Below are positions 1 through 8,376 of a stretch of DNA of 64,000 nt, one piece after another. Location of the stretch: NCBI GenBank assembly GCA_016707205.1, contig JADJHZ010000024.1, positions 338,501-402,500 of the forward strand, given 5' to 3'. The notes below the pieces were generated by a model, which was not told the origin of the DNA, did not search any database, and saw only the letters and a program-made list of their open reading frames with translations. Positions within the stretch are counted from its first letter, which is position 1; every line of letters starts with the position of its first letter. The DNA is from Haliscomenobacter sp. Its GTDB lineage: Bacteria > Bacteroidota > Bacteroidia > Chitinophagales > Saprospiraceae. Made by a program: the position numbers and the translations under genes.

Positions 1-1747
1 GGTAATCCTCCAGCGTCCAGGCTTTTAAATCCAGCACATGCTGGATTTCCGCTGCGAGAAGCTTAGATACTTTTTTCCCTAAATGATGAATGCTCAAGCT
101 ATGCAGCAAACGGTGCACCGGGTTGTTCTTGGCTTTTTCTACGGAAGCCTTTAGATTAGAAGCGGATTTTTCTCCAAACCCTTCCAGGGACGCAATCTGA
201 CCGTAATCGAGTTGGTACACGTCCGGCAGGGACCGGACCCATCCCAGTTCATAAAACCGCTCCACGATCGATTTGCCCAGCCCCTCGATATCCATGGCGT
301 CTTTGGATACGTGGAAAATGATCCGCTGCAGGTCCTGGGCGCCGCAGACGCAATCCGGGCAGCGCCAGGCGGCTTCCCCGTCTTCCCGCACCAGCTTTAC
401 CGGGGTTTCCGTATCATTCACCGGACAAAATTCCGGGAACTGGATGCGTTGCTCCGTACCGTCGCGGAGTTCGGGCATGGCTTTAACGATGTACGGAATG
501 ACATCCCCTGCCCGCTCGACCAATACGGTATCTCCCAGGTGCAGGTCCTTGGAAAGGATAAAGTCTTCATTATGAAGCGAAACCGAAGAAACGGTAACCC
601 CCGCAAGCGCTACTGGTTGCAATTTGGCGACCGGGGTAATCGATCCGATTTTCCCCACCTGGTATTCCACGTTCAACAGCTTCGAAGTAGCTTGTTTGGC
701 TTGAAATTTGAAGGCGATGGCCCACCGGGGATGGTGGGCGGTAAATCCTGCCCGTTCCTGGAGTTCCCTTTGATTGACTTTGGCCACCATACCGTCGATC
801 TCGTACGCGTATCCCTCCCGGCGGGCTTCCCAATCGAGGCAAAAATCAATGACCTCGCCAATGTTTTTGCACCGTTTCTTTTCTTCTGTGGGCACTTTAA
901 ATCCCAGCTTGCTCAAGATCTCCAGGCTTTCCCAGTGCGTGGCAAACTGGTCGAGCCTGCTGTTTCCTTCCTGGTCTTCCGCGAACGACAAGGTGTACAT
1001 AAACGCTTCCAGTCCACGCCTGGCCACTTCTTTAGGGTCCTTCATCCGCAACCCGCCGGTGGCGGTATTCCGGGCGTTGGCGAACAAGGTTTGTCCCTCA
1101 TCGGCGCGTTCTTCATTAATCCGGTTAAAAGCCTCCTTGCGGATCAGCACTTCCCCTCTCAATTCCACGCGGTACAACCCCAGAGACAAAAAATCCGCCT
1201 GGAGCGGTATAGACCGGATCACCCGGGCGTTGGCGGTAATCTCCTCCCCTACCGCGCCGTTGCCGCGCGTGGCGGCGCGCACCAAACGGTTGTTCTCATA
1301 CACCAGCGCAATGCTGCCTCCGTCGAACTTCGGTTCCACCGCATACTCCAGATCTGCCTCCGCCGGGATGCTGAGCAGGCGCTTCAATTGCCCGTCCCAG
1401 TCGCGGAGGTCTTCCGCATCATAGGAATTGGCCAGGGAAAGCATAGGCGTCAGATGGCCCACGGAGGGAAACTCGGAGGTCAGATCGGCAGAAACCCGCT
1501 GGGTTGGCGAATCCGGGGAGCGCAACTCCGGGTGCTGGGCCTCCAGGCCCTCCAATTGTTTATACAACTGGTCAAACTCAAAGTCGCTGATCACGGGATC
1601 GTTCTGGATGTAATACCGCCACTCGTGGTATACGATCAACCGGCGCAGGTCGGCGGCTTGTTGCGCTTCGTTGGTTGAAACATCCCCCGAAAGATAGGCC
1701 TTGGAAAGATCGTACAAAGATTTCTGCGCTTCCTGGCTATAGGTCAT
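1..1747 (-). CDS. ligA: NAD-dependent DNA ligase (3' end beyond window)
   Basis: Seals nicks in duplex DNA using NAD+, in replication and repair. The frame is open on the minus strand from an ATG at 1747 to the window edge, giving 582 of the usual 670-700 residues. The adenylation motif EPKFDG is at residues 138-143, so K140 is the expected AMP-accepting lysine. The NTase and OB regions, a zinc-binding segment and the start of the HhH region are visible; the BRCT domain would lie outside. The zinc segment is unusual: the first cysteine is in FCPVND rather than CxxC and the others are packed as CPDCVC, so four cysteines are present but spaced atypically. Upstream are a short-word array and a two-hairpin element. 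Confidence 0.95.
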   Translation of the reverse strand, partial: MTYSQEAQKSLYDLSKAYLSGDVSTNEAQQAADLRRLIVYHEWRYYIQNDPVISDFEFDQLYKQLEGLEAQHPELRSPDSPTQRVSADLTSEFPSVGHLTPMLSLANSYDAEDLRDWDGQLKRLLSIPAEADLEYAVEPKFDGGSIALVYENNRLVRAATRGNGAVGEEITANARVIRSIPLQADFLSLGLYRVELRGEVLIRKEAFNRINEERADEGQTLFANARNTATGGLRMKDPKEVARRGLEAFMYTLSFAEDQEGNSRLDQFATHWESLEILSKLGFKVPTEEKKRCKNIGEVIDFCLDWEARREGYAYEIDGMVAKVNQRELQERAGFTAHHPRWAIAFKFQAKQATSKLLNVEYQVGKIGSITPVAKLQPVALAGVTVSSVSLHNEDFILSKDLHLGDTVLVERAGDVIPYIVKAMPELRDGTEQRIQFPEFCPVNDTETPVKLVREDGEAAWRCPDCVCGAQDLQRIIFHVSKDAMDIEGLGKSIVERFYELGWVRSLPDVYQLDYGQIASLEGFGEKSASNLKASVEKAKNNPVHRLLHSLSIHHLGKKVSKLLAAEIQHVLDLKAWTLEDY

Positions 1748-1809
1748 GGCAAACGTATTGGATGTGCGGAGGCGAAGATAAACAGGCTGGGGGAAAGTTT
1801 TTGTAAATA

Positions 1810-1837
1810 GGGAGCAGGGAGCAGGGAGCAGGGAGCA
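1810..1837. repeat. GGGAGCA array (4 units)
   Basis: Four exact direct copies of the 7-mer GGGAGCA, followed by TTTCCCT. It lies about 65 bp upstream of ligA. It belongs to the GGGAGCA/TGCTCCC family also seen at 1976-2028, 43447-43512, 48905-48965, 49305-49346 and 54781-55555. The complementary copy at 1976-2028 could pair with it. Confidence 0.85.
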
Positions 1838-1848
1838 TTTCCCTGTTA

Positions 1849-1900
1849 GCCGGAATCCGCAGATTCCGTGCTGAACGATCCGCCGGTCCCCCGACCGGCG
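1849..1900 (+). repeat. Two-hairpin 52-bp element, copy 1
   Basis: First of three dispersed copies (others 17551-17602 and 56363-56414), all exactly 52 bp. Hairpin 1 is CGGAATC/GATTCCG, then a linker resembling GTGCGGAACTATC, then hairpin 2 GCCGGTC-CCCC-GACCGGC. It lies in the ligA/deacylase spacer. It could be a REP-like element or a structured RNA; the sequence alone does not decide. Confidence 0.8.
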
Positions 1901-1951
1901 TGGCGTGGCCCTGACGCCCCTTTCCGCTACCTCGCAATCCCGCTGCGCTTC

Positions 1952-1969
1952 CGCCAAATAAATTTGGCG
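1952..1969. other. Short palindrome CGCCAAAT-aa-ATTTGGCG
   Basis: An 8-bp perfect inverted repeat with a 2-base centre, between the two-hairpin element and the TGCTCCC array upstream of ligA. The centre is too tight for an ordinary hairpin loop, so it is better read as a palindromic site or a stem with opened inner pairs. No function can be assigned. Confidence 0.45.
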
Positions 1970-1975
1970 ATTACT

Positions 1976-2028
1976 GCCCTTTCTCCCTTTCTCCCTGCTC
2001 CCTGCTCCCTAATCCCTAATCCCTAATC
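1976..2028. repeat. TGCTCCC / AATCCCT array overlapping the deacylase 3' end
   Basis: Units CTCCCTT, CTCCCTG and AATCCCT follow each other without a break. The last units supply the stop codon and last residues (LIRD) of the deacylase gene that ends at 2016. This is the reverse orientation of the array at 1810-1837, so the two could fold on each other across the two-hairpin element. Confidence 0.8.
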
Positions 2029-2941
2029 AAAAAAAAACCATCCTCCCCCTGCGCCTGATACAAAGGCATCAATATTCTGGCGTCTACTTTTGCCAGGACA
2101 GGGCCGTTTCGATCGGTAGCGAGCCGCTGCCCTATGCGAACCGGGTCGAAATTCTGGAAACCCGGTTCCATCCGGAATTGGTCTTCCGGTTCGACAGGAT
2201 GGCGCCAGATAATCTCGCTCACTGCCGGCAGGCCTTTAGAAAACGCCATGAGCAGGGCGTCGTGCTCGTTATCTACATCTTGCGAACGTACGCAACCGGT
2301 AGCGCGCAAGACGTTGATGGTTGCAGCCAATGCCCGGCGCACCGAAGCGGGGTCCTCGTGCTGTCCAGCCTCAAAAGCCAGCCCGGAGACTGGAACGCCC
2401 CAATTGGCCTGGAGAAAATAGCGCAACATTGAGCCCTCCACCGCTTCCAGCATTCCGTTCACTACGGGCGCATGCAGTCCACGGGCAACTTTTCGGCTAT
2501 AGGCATCCCCGGCGGGCAGGCCAAAAATGCCGCCGGAAGCCGAGTTGGTATGTAAGTCCAGAAAAAATACTTGTTCCGGATGGACTTGGGCGATCATTCC
2601 CCGGATGGTTTGTAACATATCCAGCATTTGCTGTTGCTCCAAATTCAGCGTATGCGGATCTGTGCTGTACAATAGCGCAATGCCCTGAGGAGTCCAGGCC
2701 CTGTTCAAATCCTCGAGGATGAAGCGTTTCCCTTGTTCAAGGGCGGGAAGGTTCCCTCGAATAGCCAATAGGCTTCCCCAGAAACGGAATCCCGGGTTTT
2801 TATAGGGTTCTGCCTCCAATCGAATCATTAGTTCTTCGAGGGCCATTACCCCGGCAGGCTCGTTCCCGTGCACTCCCCAATGCAAACCATCAGGGGTCCG
2901 GGGCGTTCTCCTTCGTATCGTCCGATCACTCGGTCGGTCAT
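2016..2941 (-). pseudogene. AstE/AspA-type deacylase (zinc M14-like), frame broken by one base
   Basis: Related to succinylglutamate desuccinylase and aspartoacylase, zinc enzymes that hydrolyse N-acyl amino acids. The reading begins at an ATG at 2941 (MTDRVIGRYEGERPG) in one frame and continues as GVHGNEPAG in another. Adding one base to the C4 run at 2875-2878 (G4 on the coding strand) joins them into 308 residues reading CIGGVHGNEP. The zinc motif HxxE (HGNE) and the later His in DLHTNS are intact, and the rest shows no stop. Either a sequencing indel or a recent disruption. The substrate is unknown. It sits 46 bp downstream of the alkA-like gene. Confidence 0.8.
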
Positions 2942-2987
2942 GCGCCTTTCTCTTTTGGTTAAGCTGGTAAAGATATGCCTTTTGCCG

Positions 2988-3602
2988 CTACTTTGCCGCG
3001 TCCTTCCACCTCCAGAGGTAATAACAGGCATAGGAGCGGAACGGGCGCCAAGGCGCTGCGATTTCCTCCATAGCTTTCCGCAGGGGCTTCCCCTCCAAAT
3101 CCAGTTGGTATAATTTCTGCATTCCTTGCTGGATGCCCAGATCGTCGGCAGGGAATACGTCGGGGCGGCCCAGGCTGAACATCAGGAGCATCTCCGTCGT
3201 CCATTTCCCCACACCTTTGATTTGCGTGAGGGTATGCAGGATCTCCTCGTCGGAAAGGGCGTTCCAGTCTCGCTCAAACAGGCTACGTTCCTGGAAAAAC
3301 CCGGCCACGTTGCACACATAGGAAGCTTTTTGGGTGGATAGACCAACCGTGCGGAGCGATTCGGGTTGCATCGACAGCAGCAGCTCTGCCTTAGGCGTTC
3401 CTCCGGGAAACAGAGAACAAAATCGCTTGTAAATCGTGTCAGCCGCTTTGACCGATAGCTGCTGGGAAATAATAGAACTCAGCAGGTCTACAAATATATC
3501 CGGATTGGGCCCTGGAGCAGGCGGAAAGGGAAGGGTTTCTAGTAATGGCTTCAGACGCGAATCCAAAGCCAGATGGGTCATAATTTTTTGCTCCATGTTC
3601 AC
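2988..3602 (-). CDS. DNA-3-methyladenine glycosylase II, AlkA-like
   Basis: Base-excision repair enzyme that removes alkylated purines. The 204 residues match the C-terminal HhH-GPD part of AlkA without the bacterial N-terminal domain. The helix-hairpin-helix is at about 125-137 (IKGVGKWTTEM) and the catalytic Asp lies in PADDLG at 151-156. Start at MNMEQK; the second Met two codons on is equally possible. It shares strand with the deacylase and ligA and could be co-transcribed with them. Confidence 0.9.
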   Translation of the reverse strand: MNMEQKIMTHLALDSRLKPLLETLPFPPAPGPNPDIFVDLLSSIISQQLSVKAADTIYKRFCSLFPGGTPKAELLLSMQPESLRTVGLSTQKASYVCNVAGFFQERSLFERDWNALSDEEILHTLTQIKGVGKWTTEMLLMFSLGRPDVFPADDLGIQQGMQKLYQLDLEGKPLRKAMEEIAAPWRPFRSYACYYLWRWKDAAK

Positions 3603-3711
3603 AGGATATTCCGTTAGTTAGACCTAATTTTTGAAAGCCGGCTGACGAAAATACTTGCGCTAAAGAAGCGGATACCTTTTTTGGCGCTGTACCTTGTTCA
3701 ATGAAAAAAAC

Positions 3712-4173
3712 TTATGCTTCTGCTTTTCGTTTCTGTGGAGAAAAACGGAGTTCGACAAACTGCCGCCTGAATCCCAGATCCTGGAAAAGCTTAAGCGCGG
3801 GATGGCGGGGTGGAAGATGGTATGCGATCTCTCCTTCTGCATAATCCATTCCTTTTCGGATCAGCGTTTCCAGAAGGAGCTGTGTGCCCGCATCTTCTCC
3901 GGGCGCCACGGCAAAGGTGAGCAGGTTCTCCGGACCAAAACCCGACATGCCCGTGCGGTTCACTACGATAGCGCCTGCAAGAGAACGCTCCGACCAGGCA
4001 ATCAAAATGAATCCCCCGAAAGAGGGAATATTTTTTAGAACGCAGTCGATGGCGTCCCGAATATTGGATGGGGAGCTACCCGGAGAAGAAACACTAATGA
4101 ATTTGACAAGGGCAGCGCGGACCCATGGGTCCATCCCGGTGCCGGCATTGAAAAGTTGAAAGGTATGATCCAT
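3712..4173 (-). CDS. GNAT-like acetyltransferase
   Basis: A 153-residue protein with a GNAT-like pattern: a strand LAGAIVVNRTG, then an acidic strand ending LLTFAVAPGEDAGTQLLLETLI where the acetyl-CoA loop would lie, and a C-terminal LKLFQDLGFRRQ strand. The usual Q/RxxGxG/A loop is degenerate (PGEDAGTQ), so activity is uncertain. The substrate is unknown. Transcribed away from the subtilase. Confidence 0.6.
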   Translation of the reverse strand: MDHTFQLFNAGTGMDPWVRAALVKFISVSSPGSSPSNIRDAIDCVLKNIPSFGGFILIAWSERSLAGAIVVNRTGMSGFGPENLLTFAVAPGEDAGTQLLLETLIRKGMDYAEGEIAYHLPPRHPALKLFQDLGFRRQFVELRFSPQKRKAEA

Positions 4174-4255
4174 GATTTGTCTCCGAGTTTACATATTACA
4201 AGGTCGTTCCAAGCGATATGTACATGGAGGGTAATGTGGATCAAGGGATGTATAG

Positions 4256-4405
4256 ATTAACGTTGGACGTTGGACGTTGGACGTTAGAGGTTGGAAGCAA
4301 GAAATTTAGTCCGACCTGCAAGGCGTAACGCTTAAACCGTTTGCGATGTTAGCCACTTTTTAAATAAAAACCCCAACATCTAAAGTCCAAATTCTTAAGT
4401 CTAAT
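4256..4405. repeat. ACGTTGG/ACGTTAG array with partial reverse copy
   Basis: At 4259-4295 there are direct copies of ACGTTGG and ACGTTAG. About 80 bp on, at 4375-4405, words such as CCAACATCTAAAGTCC are in the reverse sense, so a long imperfect hairpin is possible. It fills much of the spacer between the divergent GNAT and subtilase genes. An AT-rich stretch (4407-4465) follows, where a promoter would be expected; I see no clear TAnnTTTG box. Confidence 0.7.
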
Positions 4406-4465
4406 TCGTTCTTTTTAATACGCAAACAAAATAACCCGATTTATAAAAAAAAGAAAATTTTTTCC

Positions 4466-6388
4466 GTGAAATATTCATTATCAATCAATAAGGTTTCGTT
4501 AACCAAACAGAACACTTACATTTACGAAGCCTGTGTTCTCGCTGATTCACCTCGTCTAGGGAATACTTTTCCCTGGGTTTCCAACCTGTTTCGCAATGGT
4601 TTTTTTTTCTGCGTCGCCTTGATGGCTGGATTATTGTGGTTGGCGCCCTTAAGTTTTCTTCATGGCCAGATTGCTTTTTCCTCCCCTGTGAAGGATAAAA
4701 TCGATCCTCTGCTTTGGGCGGAGGTACAAAAGGACTCCCTGGCCGAAGCGCTTCTCGTCTTCCGGCAGCAAGCCGAAGTGGTACAGGCCCTCTACCTTCC
4801 AGGCAAAGAAGCCAAAGGCAGCTATGTATTCGAAAAACTGCGCAGCCAGGCCCTGCAAAGCCAGGGAAGCGTAATGGAAAGCCTGGAGAAGCAAAATGTC
4901 CCGTTCCGGTCTCTTTATATCGTCAATGTCATCTACCTGCCCAAAGCCAGCGCCTCGCTCCTGGAATCGCTGGCCAAACGAGAAGAGATTGGGGAGATCG
5001 TCGCCAACAGCGCCTTAACTGCGCCTAATTTCCAGCCCGAAAGCGAAGATCTTCGCCTTCGCTTAGGGGTTGAGTGGGGCGTGGCCAAGATCAAGGCTCC
5101 GGAAGTATGGGCCCTGGGGTATACCGGCCAGGGCGTTGTGATTGGCGGGCAGGACACCGGATACGACTGGAAGCATCCGGCGCTGATCCGAAAATACCGT
5201 GGCTGGATGCGGGATTCGGTTGCCAACCATGCCTACAACTGGTTTGACGCGATAAAATCCTACAGCCCCCAAAACCCGGATACCGTAAATTCCTGCGGAT
5301 TGAATGCCGTTTCCCCCTGCGACGACTCCCAACACGGCACCCACACGATGGGGACTATGGTTGGCGACGACGGCAAGGGCAATCAAACCGGCGTAGCGCC
5401 AGGGGCTCTCTGGATCGGATGCCGGAACATGGAACGAGGGATCGGAAGCCCGTTTACCTACCTGGAATGCTTCCAATGGTTTTTGGCGCCTACTACCCCG
5501 GATGGAAAAAAACCGGACCCTTCCCTGGCGCCGGACGTGATCAATAATTCCTGGTATTGCCCTTCCATCGAGGGCTGTAACCCCTCGAATATTCCCTTGC
5601 TGGAGAAAGCCGTTCAAAACCTTCGCGCAGCCGGCGTTTTTGTAACCGTGTCTGCCGGAAATTCCGGCCCCAACTGCGAAACCATCAACGATACGCCCGC
5701 CAGCTTTCCGGCATCGTTCGACGTTGGCGCTACCCAGGGCAACGACACCATCGCGCGGTTTAGCTCCCGCGGACCCGTTTTCTACAACGGCGCCCTGTTC
5801 CTGAAACCAGATGTCGTAGCGCCGGGAGTGAACGTCCGCTCCACGGCGCCGGGGGGGGGATACGCCAATTTTAGCGGCACCAGCATGGCAGGGCCTCACG
5901 TTGCCGGCGCCGTAGCCCTGATGATCTCTGCCAACCCCCGGCTTCGGGGCGAAGTACTCAAGCTGGAAAATCTCCTTAAGACGACGGCCACGCCGTTGTA
6001 CAGCAAAGATACCTGTGGAGGGATAAGAGGAGATTCTCTTCCCAACCCCGTGTATGGCTATGGAAGGATTGATGCGTTGGCTGCGGTCAAAGCAGCGCGC
6101 GAGGTGGTAACCGATACCCAACCGGGCAATGCATCCGTTTCCCTGCGGGTGTTTCCAAATCCTGCTTCAGATCTGATCACCCTGGAAACCGGCACGTTTC
6201 AAGGCGCCGGCCAATTCTCTTTGTGGGATGCCAGTGGGAGGCTGCACGTTACCCGGTCCTTTCAGCCCGGCGTAGAGCCTTTTCTTTCCATCCGCCTGCC
6301 CCGACTGGCTTCGGGTGTCTATTTCTACCGCTGGAAAACCGGCGAGCAAAATTATACCGGCAGGATTGCCATCCAGCCACAGGAGTAA
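4466..6388 (+). CDS. Secreted S8 subtilisin-like protease with T9SS sorting domain
   Basis: Extracellular serine protease. The catalytic triad is visible: D230 in GQDTGYD, H290 in SQHGTHTMG, S473 in FSGTSMAGP, with the oxyanion Asn in SAGNSG near 399. A propeptide-like region covers about 70-200. Residues 560-640 form a T9SS type A sorting domain beginning VFPNPASD and ending in a GVYFYRW strand. The hydrophobic signal (about 46-66) is preceded by an unusually long leader if the first ATG is used; a start near VSNLFRNG or the Met at 4622 would give a shorter signal. The gene converges on the NlpC gene. Confidence 0.93.
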   Translation: MKYSLSINKVSLTKQNTYIYEACVLADSPRLGNTFPWVSNLFRNGFFFCVALMAGLLWLAPLSFLHGQIAFSSPVKDKIDPLLWAEVQKDSLAEALLVFRQQAEVVQALYLPGKEAKGSYVFEKLRSQALQSQGSVMESLEKQNVPFRSLYIVNVIYLPKASASLLESLAKREEIGEIVANSALTAPNFQPESEDLRLRLGVEWGVAKIKAPEVWALGYTGQGVVIGGQDTGYDWKHPALIRKYRGWMRDSVANHAYNWFDAIKSYSPQNPDTVNSCGLNAVSPCDDSQHGTHTMGTMVGDDGKGNQTGVAPGALWIGCRNMERGIGSPFTYLECFQWFLAPTTPDGKKPDPSLAPDVINNSWYCPSIEGCNPSNIPLLEKAVQNLRAAGVFVTVSAGNSGPNCETINDTPASFPASFDVGATQGNDTIARFSSRGPVFYNGALFLKPDVVAPGVNVRSTAPGGGYANFSGTSMAGPHVAGAVALMISANPRLRGEVLKLENLLKTTATPLYSKDTCGGIRGDSLPNPVYGYGRIDALAAVKAAREVVTDTQPGNASVSLRVFPNPASDLITLETGTFQGAGQFSLWDASGRLHVTRSFQPGVEPFLSIRLPRLASGVYFYRWKTGEQNYTGRIAIQPQE

Positions 6389-6430
6389 CTGAACCGATGG
6401 ATTGGCCATGGATACCTCGCACTATTAGGG

Positions 6431-6949
6431 CTACCTCCCGGAAATCACATCGCGGGCGGAATAGATTTTGGGCTTCCAATACGAACTGGCCAGCAGATCT
6501 TCCTGGATAACGCCTCTGGACGTCGTGCTGTGGACCACCCAAAGGCTTTTGCCGTCGTTTTCAATCACCAGGGAAACGTGAAACACGGGTTCGGAAGCGC
6601 TCCGGCGGAAGAATATCAAATCCCCCGGCATCGCTTTGTCCACCGGAATAGAGCGCCCCTGGATGGACTGGTCCTTTGAGCTGGGAGACAGCATGATTCC
6701 ATATTCCTTCATCACGAAATAGGTAAACCCGGAGCAATCAAACCCGGAAGAAGGATTTTTGCCGGCGTAGAGGTATTTTTTTCCTTCGTAGCGCTGGGCA
6801 TAATCTACAATGTCGCGCCGCAGGGCCGCCTCTTTGCTATCTACGCCTCTGGGCCGCTCCGTAGTCAGATCCCGGAGCACATCGCATCGGGTTAGGAACA
6901 ACACTGAAATCAACAGAAATAGCGCCTTGAAAAATGAAGGTTGCCGCAT
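6431..6949 (-). CDS. NlpC/P60 lipoprotein (cell-wall peptidase)
   Basis: A 172-residue lipoprotein with a signal peptide and lipobox LFLTRC (C22). The NlpC/P60 cysteine peptidase fold covers the rest: catalytic Cys in FDCSGF (C72), His in VFHVSLV (H124), and a third polar site near VVH140. Members cut peptide stems of peptidoglycan. Length is normal for a single-domain member. No operon partner is evident. Confidence 0.92.
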   Translation of the reverse strand: MRQPSFFKALFLLISVLFLTRCDVLRDLTTERPRGVDSKEAALRRDIVDYAQRYEGKKYLYAGKNPSSGFDCSGFTYFVMKEYGIMLSPSSKDQSIQGRSIPVDKAMPGDLIFFRRSASEPVFHVSLVIENDGKSLWVVHSTTSRGVIQEDLLASSYWKPKIYSARDVISGR

Positions 6950-7048
6950 AGCAAGGAATATCTGAAAATGAACGAAATGCTTTCTTAAGGAACGAAGTGC
7001 GGAAAAGGCATATTTTGATGCAGCACCCGGACTCGCATTAAAAAAAGC

Positions 7049-8246
7049 TTAACATGCGCGGCTTAGCAGAAAGGCAGGTTCCATAGGTTGTTCTCCGGCA
7101 ATGATAGCCGCCGCTTTTTCTCCAAGAGCCGGCCCGTGTTTGTAGCCATGTCCGGAACCGCCTCCCAAAAACCAGCAATTCGGTGCTTCCGGGTGCATGT
7201 CGAGCAAAAAATTGCCATCCGGCGAGTTCCCGTAATGGCATACCCGGTTTTCAGCCAGCGGGCGCTCCCTGGAGCCAGGGGAAGCGATGCCCCAGAAATT
7301 GACGGGCTTTGGCGAGGACGTCCAAATCCAGAATACGGTCTCCATCCGTAGGATCAAATGCAGGCCCCCGCAGGTCCACTCCAATTTTGAAACCCCTTCC
7401 GGCATTTCCCGGTATCCCGTAATAAAAGTCCCTCCCGTCCGCATCCATCCATACCGGCATCGTATCGAACAGCGCGGCGTAGCGGTGGGGCACGCCCACG
7501 TAGTACGCCTCCTGGCGGGTGCAGGTAATAAACGCGCCAAGCGCTTCCGGAAAAAGGCTGCTCAACCAGGAGCCGCTGGCAAATACATAGGCGTCGGCGG
7601 CAAGGGTTGTTCCCCCATTCAATTCGATAAACTCCATGCGCCCGGACCGCACCGGACCCGGCTTGGCCATCGCCTGATGATACCCGCCTCCTTCTCTGAC
7701 GAAGGCCTCCTTGACCGCCATTGCACCTTCCCGCGCCCGGAGGTATCCGCCGTGAGGATCGAGCGCCAAATGATCCAAATCATCGACAAAAACCTGAGGA
7801 AACCGAGCCTGAGCTTCCTTTCTGGAAAAGTATTGGTAAGCAAGCCCGTGCTTTTCCATAAACGGAAGGGAGGCATCGATAAGGTCTACCTTTTCTTCAT
7901 AGCAAAACCAGAGTACCCCGCTGGGGTGGAACAGGGGCTTGTCCCATTTTTTCTGATGAGCCTTCCAAAGCTCCAAGGCCCGCACATTAAGATCGAAATA
8001 CAGCCCGTTGGCTCCATAAGTAGACCGAATGACCCGGGTTTCGTCGCCGGAACCGGACCGTGAATTTCCTGGGCCCCAGGCGTCAATCAGGGTGACGCGA
8101 AATCCCGAGCGCAGCAGGTACAAGGCCGTCCAGCCGCCGAAAGCCCCGGCGCCAATGACGACGAGGTGGCTGCCTTTTTCTAATGCGGGAGCATACTGCT
8201 TAATGGCAGCATCGGCGAGCGGGGTAGGAGCAAACGTATTGTTCAT
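7049..8246 (-). pseudogene. FAD-dependent amine/sarcosine-oxidase-type oxidoreductase, frame broken by one base
   Basis: Resembles monomeric sarcosine oxidase / N-methyltryptophan oxidase (DAO family). The N-terminal FAD motif is VVIGAGAFGG (29-38), and the C-terminal FAD loop is GGGSGHGYKHGPALG. The two parts are in different frames: the first runs from an ATG at 8246 to a stop at 7251, the second ends at 7049. Removing one base from the G3 run at 7260-7262 reads GAPLAENRVCHYGNSPDG and restores 398 residues, the usual length. The C-terminal part normally contacts flavin and substrate, so a real frameshift would abolish activity. A long hairpin lies 43 bp upstream of the start. Confidence 0.8.
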
Positions 8247-8282
8247 GATCTTAGGCGAAAGGTATAAGGCGCAGGGGCGGGG

Positions 8283-8333
8283 CTGTCCCAAAAGAATATT
8301 CTCGCCCGGGGCGAGAATATTCTTTTGAGACAG
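8283..8333. terminator. Very long perfect hairpin between two minus-strand genes
   Basis: Arms at 8289-8307 and 8309-8327 are perfect reverse complements of 19 bp around a single base, and after one mismatch the stem continues for 5 bp (8283-8287 with 8329-8333). It lies between the amidohydrolase stop (8377) and the oxidase start (8246). As RNA the inner pairs must open to form a loop. The AT-rich outer part could act as a terminator in either direction; a protein-binding palindrome is the alternative. Confidence 0.6.
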
Positions 8334-8376
8334 GCGCGTCCATACGCCTTACGCCCTATGCCTTGTCCCTGTTTGT

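Noticed and set aside
212..1678. Long plus-strand open frame of 488 codons
   Set aside because: It is antisense to ligA, whose reading has all family motifs; the plus-strand product has no recognisable domain.
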